The translations under genes and the position numbers were made by a program. Below, piece after piece: positions 1 through 5,155 of a DNA stretch of 5,155 nt (position 1 is its first letter; every line of letters begins with the position of its first letter). The DNA is taken from the NCBI GenBank assembly GCA_900550795.1, contig URTN01000070.1:1-5155 (forward strand), written 5' to 3'. The stretch is from an uncultured Mollicutes bacterium (GTDB lineage: Bacteria; Bacillota_I; Bacilli_A; RFN20; CAG-826). Below the pieces are notes generated by a model. It did not search any database. It worked only from the letters and a program-made list of their open reading frames with translations, and was not told the DNA's origin.

Positions 1-61
1 GTTGGTCGCCAGTAGGCTTAAATTTAGACACTAATTTAAAAGGCTTCCTGACGTATTCCAT
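1..61 (-). CDS. uvrB: UvrB, excinuclease ABC subunit B (N-terminal 20 residues only)
   Basis: This is the start of a gene that runs off the left edge. The minus strand opens with ATG at 61-59 and reads MEYVRKPFKLVSKFKPTGDQ before the window ends. The pattern F-(K/E)-LVS-(K)-(F/Y)-x-P-x-GDQ matches the conserved N-terminus of UvrB, which in Bacillus subtilis begins with a similar FELVSKYQPQGDQ stretch. UvrB is the damage-verifying helicase-like subunit of the UvrABC nucleotide excision repair complex in the cytoplasm. The ATG follows the TAA of the YitT-family gene with one base between them, so it is the distal gene of the same transcript. The upstream purine run AAGAAGAAA, inside the end of the preceding gene, is only a weak ribosome binding site, so translational coupling is likely. 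The Walker A motif and the rest of the protein lie outside the window. Confidence 0.88.
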   Translation of the reverse strand, partial: MEYVRKPFKLVSKFKPTGDQ

Positions 62-62
62 A

Positions 63-1025
63 TTATTTCTTCTTTCTTTTAATTGTCAAAGGCAAGAAAC
101 CTTCGCCATGAACATTGCTTGCATCAGTAAAAATCAAAAAGGCGTGATCATCAACTTTTGAAACATAATTCTTTAACAAGTCGGCTTCTTTTTTGCTTAA
201 TACTACCCTAACTAATTTTCTATTCTCGCCAGTATATCCACCAATGGTATCAATAATAGTGCATCCTCTATCCATGTCGATTTGAACAAAATTAACTATG
301 TCTTCGTATTTAGAAGAGATAATATCGCAAGTTACATAACTAGAAGATGCAACATAGATAATTTGGATCATCGCGCCGGCAATAAGGGCAGACAATATCC
401 CAATTAATCCCAAGGGAATAATATCTTCTTTATTCCAAAGGCAGATAATACCTATCACAACGATTGTAGAATCTATTGTCAAAGAAGAAACCGATTCTTT
501 AATGCGAGTATATTTTGCAATAATCGCACACAAAATATCAAATCCGCCAGTAGAACCATGGCCTTTAAAAGTTATAGCAACCCCAGCTCCAACAAATATC
601 CCTCCGAATATACCAGCAAGAAGATATCCGAGCATTTTCTCGTCCATATTAAGCAAGGCGTTTGATATAGGGTTTAAAAGATTTGTTCTATAAAGCAAGG
701 AGACAAAAGCAGGGTATAGAATTGAGGCCAATAAAGTATGGGCAGAAAACTTCTTTCCCATGAAAATAAGTCCAACGAAGAAGAGCAATATCGTTATAGT
801 CCAAATGACAATATCGACTATTTGAAAATCAACTCCATTAGCATCCAAAAAATATTGAATGATAATTCCAATAGAAGACAGCCCGCCGGTAATCAAATCA
901 AAAGGAATAAGGAATGCAGCGTTTCCAAAAGCCAACACGAAAGAACCAAGAACAACTAATGAAACATTAATTATTCCCGCAATAATTTGTTTTTTTGTTA
1001 GGTTTTTAATTGGATTTAGGTTCAT
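63..1025 (-). CDS. YitT-family (DUF161/DUF2179) integral membrane protein
   Basis: A 320-residue polytopic membrane protein of the YitT family; the biochemical role of the family is not established. Hydrophobic segments lie near residues 15-40, 47-60, 70-90, 95-112, 133-153, 183-197 and 203-226. Two glycine-rich motifs mark the family: ITGGLS (45-50) after the first helix and GHGSTGGFD (155-163) after the fifth. They look like equivalent positions of an internal repeat. Residues from about 230 onward form the soluble C-terminal DUF2179 domain, recognisable by RGCTIIDTIGGYTG (253-266) and DDHAFLIFTDASNVHGEGF (292-310). The protein ends in a basic tail (KRKKK). ATG at 1025-1023 is the only sensible start: the first helix begins soon after it and the next Met is at residue 89. 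The start lies inside prfB (20-base overlap), and only a weak purine tract (AAGAAAAG) precedes it, which suggests translation coupled to prfB. From memory, B. subtilis also has a YitT-family gene (yvjA) next to prfB, so the location looks ancestral. Confidence 0.9.
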   Translation of the reverse strand: MNLNPIKNLTKKQIIAGIINVSLVVLGSFVLAFGNAAFLIPFDLITGGLSSIGIIIQYFLDANGVDFQIVDIVIWTITILLFFVGLIFMGKKFSAHTLLASILYPAFVSLLYRTNLLNPISNALLNMDEKMLGYLLAGIFGGIFVGAGVAITFKGHGSTGGFDILCAIIAKYTRIKESVSSLTIDSTIVVIGIICLWNKEDIIPLGLIGILSALIAGAMIQIIYVASSSYVTCDIISSKYEDIVNFVQIDMDRGCTIIDTIGGYTGENRKLVRVVLSKKEADLLKNYVSKVDDHAFLIFTDASNVHGEGFLPLTIKRKKK

Positions 1026-2128
1026 CTTTTCTTGATTCCATTTCTAGATATGCATATAAGAATGCATTTATATTTCCATCCATTACATCTAAGACATTGC
1101 CGGTTTCTTCACCAGTTCTATTATCTTTGACTAATGTATAAGGCTGGAAAACATAGCTTCTAATTTGTGAACCCCATTCAATATTTTTTTGCTCTCCAAC
1201 AATGGATTTTAATTGAGCGTCTCTTTCTTCTAATTTCTTTTGCATGAGTTTATCAGTAAGCATGCTCATACATGTTGCTTTGTTTAATAACTGGCTACGT
1301 TCAATTTCGCATTGGACAACAATTCCGGTTGGCAAGTGGGTAATTCTAACTGCAGAGGAAACTTTATTGACGTTCTGTCCTCCGGCTCCCCCAGATCTAA
1401 ATGTATCAACTCTTAAATCTTTTGGATCAATTACTATATCGCTTACTTCGCCAAATTCAGGAACGACGTTAACAGATGCAAAAGATGTATGTCTTCTAGC
1501 ATTGGCATCAAAAGGAGAAATTCTTACTAGACGGTGTACCCCTTTTTCTCCTTTAAGCATTCCATAGGCATCATCGCCAATGATTTTTATAGTAGCGCTT
1601 TTAATACCAGCTTCGTCCCCTGCTTCTATATCTATAGGTTGGACTTTGAAATTGTTTCTTTCAGCCCATCTTCCATACATTCTTAAAAGCATATTGGCCC
1701 AATCTTGGGCCTCTGTTCCTCCAGCACCAGGATGAATTTCGATGGTACAATTTAAAGAATCATACTTTCCGGAGAATAGAAGTTGATGACGGATGCTCTC
1801 GCAAGAAGAAGCAAGTTCATCTTCTGCCTCTCCAATTAAATCCAACATATCAGCATCGGATTCTTTTGTTTCGGAAAGCATTTCTACTATATCTTTATAA
1901 GCGGATTTTGATTTTTCGTAATTTTCGATTTTGTTTTGAAGCGAAGAAAGACGTCTGCAAATTGTCTTTGCATTGTTTTGGTCATCCCAAAAACCATCTT
2001 GGTTTTGCTTTGCTTCCAGTTCGGCAATCTCGGAATTTATTTTAGGTAAGTCAAAGAGAATCACCGAGCTGTGTAACAAGTTCGCCTAGCTTTTGGGCTT
2101 GTTGTTTTAATTCCACTAGCTCTTTCAT
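1006..2128 (-). CDS. prfB: Peptide chain release factor 2 (RF2), expressed by programmed +1 frameshift
   Basis: RF2 reads UGA and UAA stop codons in the ribosomal A site and triggers peptidyl-tRNA hydrolysis. The gene is in two frames. Frame 0 starts at ATG 2128-2126 and encodes 25 residues (MKELVELKQQ...GDSL) before TGA at 2053-2051. Skipping T2053 moves translation into the frame that begins GAC (2052-2050) and runs to TAA at 1008-1006. The joined protein is 373 residues, close to the usual ~365. In joined numbering the stop-recognition motif SPF is at about 204-206 and the catalytic GGQ at about 249-251, almost the same positions as in E. coli RF2. SPF, rather than the PxT of RF1, identifies RF2. 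The N-terminal coiled-coil domain is complete. AGAGGA at 2139-2134, inside the end of secA, is the ribosome binding site, 5 bases from the ATG; the gap to the secA stop is one base. The TTG at 2079 that would open the long frame on its own is not a real start, because it would omit the conserved N-terminus. Confidence 0.95.
2050..2065 (-). promoter_or_regulatory. prfB programmed +1 frameshift (autoregulatory recoding) site
   Basis: The minus strand reads GGTGATTCTCTTTGAC. It contains the slippery Leu codon CTT (2056-2054), the in-frame TGA (2053-2051) and the following C, which together form the CUU-UGA-C core known from prfB genes. When RF2 is scarce, the stalled ribosome slips +1 from CUU to UUU and completes RF2; when RF2 is abundant, translation stops after 25 codons. 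The stop is codon 26, as in E. coli. The usual stimulator, a Shine-Dalgarno-like AGGGGGU ending two bases before CUU, is absent. GGTGA (2065-2061) could pair with the UCACC end of 16S rRNA, but its GGU lies about four bases further upstream than the equivalent part of the standard element. The core site is seen directly; the strength of the stimulator is inferred. Confidence 0.92.
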
Positions 2129-2129
2129 T

Positions 2130-4553
2130 TTATTCCTCTTTCTTATCTTCTTTTGGTTCGGCCTTTACTTCGATTACGTTTTCGTCGTTAGTTTCTTCAG
2201 GCTCCTTTTGGATTTGAAGTTGGACATTCATGAAATTAAATACGCAGTCGACTGCAATGTTTTGATTCATTTCACGGAATAAGGAATAACCTTCGTTGAC
2301 GTAATCTTGAAGTGGGTTAGTCTGAGCATAGGAACGAAGTCCGATACCTTCTCTTAAATGAGCCATGGTATCGATATGTTTAGTCCAGTTCCTATCAATA
2401 ACGGACAAGGAAATTTGTCTTTCAACTCTGTCGGCTTGCTCTTCTGGCCAGGTCTTTCTCTTTTCTAAATAATTAGCATATAAGAATTCCCCAAGGTCTT
2501 CTCCACCTTCTTCAACTGTTGCTTCATCATAAGCTTTAGCTGGGAAGGTTCCTTCTTTTACAAATGAAGGTTCGACTAACTTCTTCAATGTTTCTCCATC
2601 AATTAAGCCTTCGTCTTTAGAAGCGGCAACTGCCTTTTTAGCAAGGAAAGCACCGGTATCTTTAAAGAAAGTGTGAACTAATTCGTTAATATCTCCAGCA
2701 AGCATGATGGAGTCTCTACGATCGTAGATAATTTGTCTCTGCTTAGCTAAGACATCATCATAGTCGAGTAAGTTCTTACGTGTATCAAAGTTTCTTCCTT
2801 CAATTTGCTTTTGAGCATTAGTTACAACATTTTGGATAATCTTGTTTTCAAGATGATCTTCGCCAAGTTGCTTAATAAAGAATTCTCTTCTTTTGTCATC
2901 GACGAACCTTCTCATGAGCTCATCTTCAAAAGATACGTAGAACCTAGAATAGCCTGGGTCGCCTTGACGTCCAGAACGACCTCTTAACTGGTTATCAATA
3001 CGTCTAGATTCATGTCTTTCAGTGCCTAAAACACATAAGCCACCTAGTTCTTTTACACCTTCACCAAGTTTAATATCAGTACCACGACCAGCCATGTTAG
3101 TAGCAAGTGTAACAGCACCTTTTTCGCCAGCATGAGAAATGATTTCAGCTTCTCTAGCTTGGTTTTTAGCGTTCAATACTTCATGTGGAATGCCGGCTTG
3201 AGTTAATAAAGCAGATATTTCTTCGTTGGATTCGACGGAAACTGTACCGATAAGGACAGGTTGTCCTTTTTCGTGTCTAGCTTTGACTTCTTCTACTAAC
3301 CCCTTGAGTTTAGCCTTATGGGTTCCATAGATATAATCCATGTCATCAATTCTTTGGATTGGCCTATTTGTAGGAATTGTAATGACCTTCATGTTATAGA
3401 TCTTTTCGAATTCCTCTTCTTCAGTTTTAGCAGTACCAGTCATGCCGGATACTTTCTTGTATAATCTGAAGAAATTCTGGTAGGTAATAGTAGCCAAGAC
3501 CGTTGTTTCTTGTTTGATTTCAACGCCTTCTTTAGCTTGGATAGCTTGTTGCAATCCATCATTATATTCCCTGCCCTTCATTATACGTCCGGTGAATTGG
3601 TCGATTAATTGGACTTGTCTTTCCTTATCAACCGTGTATTCAACGTCACGATGCATGACATAATTAGCTTTTAGAGCTTGGTGGATTCTATGTACCAAGT
3701 CTTGGTTTTCCGGATCATAGAGATTGCGGATTCCAAACATCTTTTCAGCCTTGTCGTTTCCAGAATCGGTAAGGTTACAAGTCTTGGTTTTGATATCTGT
3801 AGTGAAATCAACTTCAGGACGAAGCATCTTAACAAATCTATCCGCGACCATATATTGGCTAGCAGCAGCTCTTTGACCACCGGAGATAATAAGTGGGGTT
3901 CTAGATTCATCAATCAAAATAGAGTCAGCTTCGTCAACGACGGCATATTTTAATCCACGTAATACACGGCTAGAAACTGACTGAGTCATGTTATCACGAA
4001 GATAATCGAAACCTAATTCAGAGTTAGTTGTATAGGTAATATCGCATAGATAGGCTTCTTTTTTCTCGCTAGAAGTCTTCGAGGCAAGATTAACTCCGAC
4101 AGTCAAGCCTAAGAAACGATAGATGTTACCCATCCAGTCAGCATCACGAGCCGCAAGATATTCGTTAACGGTAACAACATGCACGCCATCGCCAGTCAAG
4201 GCGTTTAAATAAACTGCCATAGTTGCGGTAAGAGTTTTACCTTCACCAGTTCTCATTTCAGCAACGTTGCCATCATTTAAGACAAGTGCGCCGATAATTT
4301 GTACTTTAAATGGGAATTGATGGATAGTTCTCCATGCACCTTCCCTAGCCACGGCGAAAGCTTCGTACTTGATATCGTTAAGTGATGCGCCGTTTTTTAG
4401 TTTTTCTTGGAATTCAGCGGTTTTTGCCCTTAATTCGTCGTCAGTTAATGCCCTAAATTCTTTCTCATATGACATGACGCGATCTGCTTCGCGAGCATAG
4501 CGGTTGAGTTCGCGTTTCTCCAAATGGAATATTGCTTCAATAAAATTAGCCAC
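2130..4553 (-). CDS. secA: SecA, preprotein translocase ATPase (short form without zinc tail)
   Basis: SecA is the ATPase motor that pushes unfolded secretory proteins through SecYEG at the cytoplasmic membrane. The 807 residues are complete. Visible motifs include the Q-motif region FPFKVQ (80-85), Walker A TGEGKT (102-107), TYTTNSELGFDYLRDNM (173-189), Walker B DEAD (207-210), SGMTGTAKTEEEEF (369-382) in the second nucleotide-binding fold, TNMAGRGTD (485-493) and the arginine-finger helicase motif QLRGRSGRQGD (522-532). The helical scaffold begins near RNFDTRKNLLDYDD (587-600). The two-helix finger region is near IDRNWTKHIDTMAHLREG (719-736). The C-terminal linker is short, rich in Glu and Lys, and lacks the CxC...CH/CC zinc-binding SecB/lipid-interaction motif; the last cysteine is residue 770. 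This explains the length, below the 841 of B. subtilis. The start is GTG (4553-4551): AAGGAG lies six bases upstream and an in-frame TAA five codons upstream excludes a longer form. It is the first gene of an apparent secA-prfB-yitT-uvrB operon. Confidence 0.98.
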   Translation of the reverse strand: MANFIEAIFHLEKRELNRYAREADRVMSYEKEFRALTDDELRAKTAEFQEKLKNGASLNDIKYEAFAVAREGAWRTIHQFPFKVQIIGALVLNDGNVAEMRTGEGKTLTATMAVYLNALTGDGVHVVTVNEYLAARDADWMGNIYRFLGLTVGVNLASKTSSEKKEAYLCDITYTTNSELGFDYLRDNMTQSVSSRVLRGLKYAVVDEADSILIDESRTPLIISGGQRAAASQYMVADRFVKMLRPEVDFTTDIKTKTCNLTDSGNDKAEKMFGIRNLYDPENQDLVHRIHQALKANYVMHRDVEYTVDKERQVQLIDQFTGRIMKGREYNDGLQQAIQAKEGVEIKQETTVLATITYQNFFRLYKKVSGMTGTAKTEEEEFEKIYNMKVITIPTNRPIQRIDDMDYIYGTHKAKLKGLVEEVKARHEKGQPVLIGTVSVESNEEISALLTQAGIPHEVLNAKNQAREAEIISHAGEKGAVTLATNMAGRGTDIKLGEGVKELGGLCVLGTERHESRRIDNQLRGRSGRQGDPGYSRFYVSFEDELMRRFVDDKRREFFIKQLGEDHLENKIIQNVVTNAQKQIEGRNFDTRKNLLDYDDVLAKQRQIIYDRRDSIMLAGDINELVHTFFKDTGAFLAKKAVAASKDEGLIDGETLKKLVEPSFVKEGTFPAKAYDEATVEEGGEDLGEFLYANYLEKRKTWPEEQADRVERQISLSVIDRNWTKHIDTMAHLREGIGLRSYAQTNPLQDYVNEGYSLFREMNQNIAVDCVFNFMNVQLQIQKEPEETNDENVIEVKAEPKEDKKEE

Positions 4554-4559
4554 GTTAAT

Positions 4560-4565
4560 CTCCTT
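4560..4565 (-). promoter_or_regulatory. Ribosome binding site of secA
   Basis: The minus strand has AAGGAG, a perfect anti-Shine-Dalgarno match, with a six-base spacer (ATTAAC) before the GTG start codon of secA. It is the strongest ribosome binding site in the window and settles the choice of the non-ATG start. Confidence 0.9.
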
Positions 4566-4568
4566 AAG

Positions 4569-4579
4569 TTACAGCGTTA
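4569..4579. repeat. 11-bp direct repeat, secA-proximal copy
   Basis: ttacagcgtta, identical to the copy at 4611-4621 and in the same orientation, with 42 bases between equivalent positions. This copy covers the predicted transcription start region, between the -10 box and the ribosome binding site of secA. The extended form ttacagcgttaa is itself an imperfect palindrome (TTA..GC..TAA), as expected for a protein-binding half or full site. Function is inferred from position only. Confidence 0.5.
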
Positions 4580-4581
4580 AG

Positions 4582-4610
4582 ATAATACCATTTAGTTAAA
4601 TGGTAAACAA
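4582..4610 (-). promoter_or_regulatory. Candidate sigma-A promoter of the secA operon
   Basis: Reading the minus strand, TTGTTT (4610-4605) serves as a -35 element (TTG matches the consensus). It is followed by exactly 17 bases and then TATTAT (4587-4582), which matches five of six positions of the -10 consensus. A TG dinucleotide one base upstream of the -10 box (TGGTATTAT) makes it an extended -10, which can compensate for the weak -35. Transcription would start near 4575, leaving a leader of about 20 bases before the secA start, just enough for the ribosome binding site. It lies between comFC and secA, so it could drive secA-prfB-yitT-uvrB independently of comFC. Read-through from comFC is also possible, as no convincing terminator separates them. 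The call rests on sequence alone. Confidence 0.6.
4586..4605. promoter_or_regulatory. Perfect 9+9 dyad in the secA promoter spacer (possible operator)
   Basis: The 20 bases taccatttagttaaatggta form two perfect 9-base inverted arms around a central GT. The dyad almost exactly fills the spacer between the candidate -35 and -10 boxes of the secA promoter and touches both boxes. That is a typical position for a repressor operator, or for a regulator that twists the spacer as MerR-type proteins do. As RNA it could form a 7-bp stem with a four-base loop, but no T-run follows on the minus strand, so it is a poor terminator for comFC. No specific regulator can be named from the sequence. Confidence 0.5.
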
Positions 4611-4621
4611 TTACAGCGTTA
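4611..4621. repeat. 11-bp direct repeat, comFC-proximal copy
   Basis: ttacagcgtta, the second exact copy of the repeat at 4569-4579. It begins right after the comFC stop codon and lies immediately upstream of the candidate secA -35 box. Together the two copies bracket the promoter symmetrically about the central dyad, and their 42-base offset is close to four helical turns, so proteins bound to both would lie on the same face of the DNA. Confidence 0.5.
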
Positions 4622-5115
4622 TCAAAATTTAAATTTTGTTTTCGCCATTATCAAACAAGATAACTTTTTGGGGTGTAATTTCTCTAACAAATTAAGACAT
4701 GCTCTAGTTGTTGAACCTGTTGTGAATACATCATCTACAAATAAGATTTTCTTCGTTGATAAGTCAACTTTTTCCTTTAAGGCAATAATTTTGTTTACCT
4801 TTTGCCTTTCATAAAAAGATAGGTCAGATTGCTTTGATTCTTTTGTTTTAGCCAAGATATCTAAAATCGGAAGCTTAAGTATCTTACACATCTCGATTAC
4901 TTGGTTATAACCTCTTTCTTCGTTATGAGATGCCGAACTCGGGGCTGGAACAATAACATATCCATGGTAAATCAGCTTCAAAACATTTATCGGATAAGCA
5001 AAGAAAACATCTTTAAGTTCAATATCTCCACAGCCCTTAAATCGATAAAGGGTAGTTCTTATTTTTTCGTTGTAGTCATATAAAGCCAAACATTTAACTT
5101 CTCCCTCCTTCCATC
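4622..5115 (-). CDS. comFC: ComFC-family phosphoribosyltransferase-like protein (5'-truncated by contig end)
   Basis: This is the C-terminal ~163 residues of a ComF/GntX-type protein. Conserved blocks, numbered from the apparent GTG at 5131, are YDYNEKIRTTLYRFKGCGD (18-36), VPAPSSASHNEERGYNQ (61-77), KQSDLSFYERQKVNK (100-114) and the phosphoribosyl-diphosphate-binding loop ILFVDDVFTTGST (129-141). The gene ends in TGA (4624-4622), followed directly by TAA. In B. subtilis comFC belongs to the competence operon with the ComFA helicase and helps single-stranded DNA uptake; the homologue's role here is inferred. Full-length members carry about 50-60 further N-terminal residues with CxxC zinc-ribbon pairs just before the conserved Trp (W7 here). 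That part is missing because the genomic sequence stops at about 5115; residues 1-5 of the apparent frame (MYKET) are encoded by adapter sequence. Its position upstream of secA agrees with the usual Bacillota order, though hpf, often found between the two, is absent. Confidence 0.87.
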
Positions 5116-5155
5116 CTGTCTCTTTATACACATCTCCGAGCCCACGAGACCGAGG
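5116..5155. other. Illumina Nextera adapter contamination at the contig end
   Basis: From 5116 the plus strand reads CTGTCTCTTTATACACATCT, then CCGAGCCCACGAGAC, then CGAGG. Apart from one extra T in the CTCTT run this is the Nextera read-2 adapter: the 19-base Tn5 mosaic end (AGATGTGTATAAGAGACAG on the minus strand) plus the linker GTCTCGTGGGCTCGG. The last five bases, CGAGG, sit where the i7 index begins and agree with my recollection of Nextera index N710 (CGAGGCTG). It is library sequence, not a transposon of the organism, and it supplies a false GTG start to the comFC frame. Confidence 0.95.

Noticed and set aside
1244..1567. Plus-strand open frames antisense to prfB, secA and yitT (also 502-693, 738-959, 2805-2987, 3678-3953, 4901-5083) and a second minus-strand frame at 3671-3913
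   Set aside because: All lie within well-conserved genes in other frames, show no recognisable domains, and look like shadows of the coding sequence.
2051..2079. TTG at 2079 as an independent start of the long prfB frame
   Set aside because: It has no ribosome binding site and would drop the conserved N-terminal segment. The CTT-TGA-C junction explains the two frames.
1006..4553. Mycoplasma-type genetic code (UGA as Trp)
   Set aside because: RF2 with a functional UGA recoding site is present, Trp is encoded by TGG at the sites checked, and comFC ends in TGA.
4586..4606. Rho-independent terminator for comFC
   Set aside because: The stem is AT-rich with a very small loop, and the downstream minus-strand sequence (TTATCTTAACG) has no T-run. 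A promoter-associated dyad fits better.
5097..5110. Strong Shine-Dalgarno-like AAGGAGG on the minus strand, followed about ten bases later by an ATG (5094-5092)
   Set aside because: The ATG is out of frame with comFC and its frame stops after five codons. The stretch is internal comFC coding sequence encoding WKEG.
5116..5134. Tn5/IS50 transposon end in the genome
   Set aside because: The mosaic end is a synthetic hybrid, and it continues directly into the Nextera linker and index rather than into transposon sequence.
1..5155. A previously undescribed multi-gene system
   Set aside because: Every gene belongs to a known core or widespread family in a familiar neighbourhood. Only the regulatory details are unusual.

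Overview
This is one end of a contig from a low-GC Gram-positive bacterium. All genuine genes lie on the minus strand. Reading in the direction of transcription (right to left) they are a truncated comFC-type phosphoribosyltransferase gene, secA, prfB, a YitT-family membrane protein gene and the first 20 codons of uvrB. The gene set, the AT-rich sequence and the secA-prfB linkage point to Bacillota. The short SecA without a zinc-binding tail fits Erysipelotrichales-like or related uncultured Bacilli, but the exact lineage is a guess. A UGA-decoding release factor gene with a recoding site, TGG tryptophan codons and a TGA stop on comFC all indicate the standard bacterial code, not the mycoplasma code.

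Right edge (5116-5155): this is not genomic DNA. It reads as the Illumina Nextera read-2 adapter (Tn5 mosaic end plus linker) with one extra base, followed by five bases that look like the start of an i7 index. The apparent GTG start of the comFC frame lies inside this adapter, so the gene is cut off by the contig end and its zinc-ribbon N-terminus is missing for technical reasons.

Intergenic region (4554-4621): these 68 bases hold a good candidate promoter for secA (extended -10 TGGTATTAT, -35 TTGTTT, 17-base spacer). A 20-base dyad fills the spacer and two identical 11-base direct repeats, 42 bases apart, flank it. A strong ribosome binding site precedes the secA GTG start.

secA-prfB-yitT-uvrB (4553 to 1): four tightly packed genes with gaps of 1 base, a 20-base overlap and a gap of 1 base, which read as one operon. 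prfB is split between two frames: a 25-codon 5' segment ends at CTT TGA C, and a +1 shift joins it to the long downstream frame, giving a 373-residue RF2. The shift site keeps the slippery codon and weak stop context but not the usual purine-rich stimulator at its standard spacing.

The genes serve core functions: protein export (SecA), translation termination at UGA/UAA (RF2), excision repair (UvrB), an uncharacterised membrane protein, and a ComFC-like protein associated with DNA uptake in competent relatives. I see no mobile element, CRISPR array, RNA gene or evidence of a new multi-gene system. The items most worth a second look are the secA regulatory region, the prfB recoding site and the adapter at the contig end.
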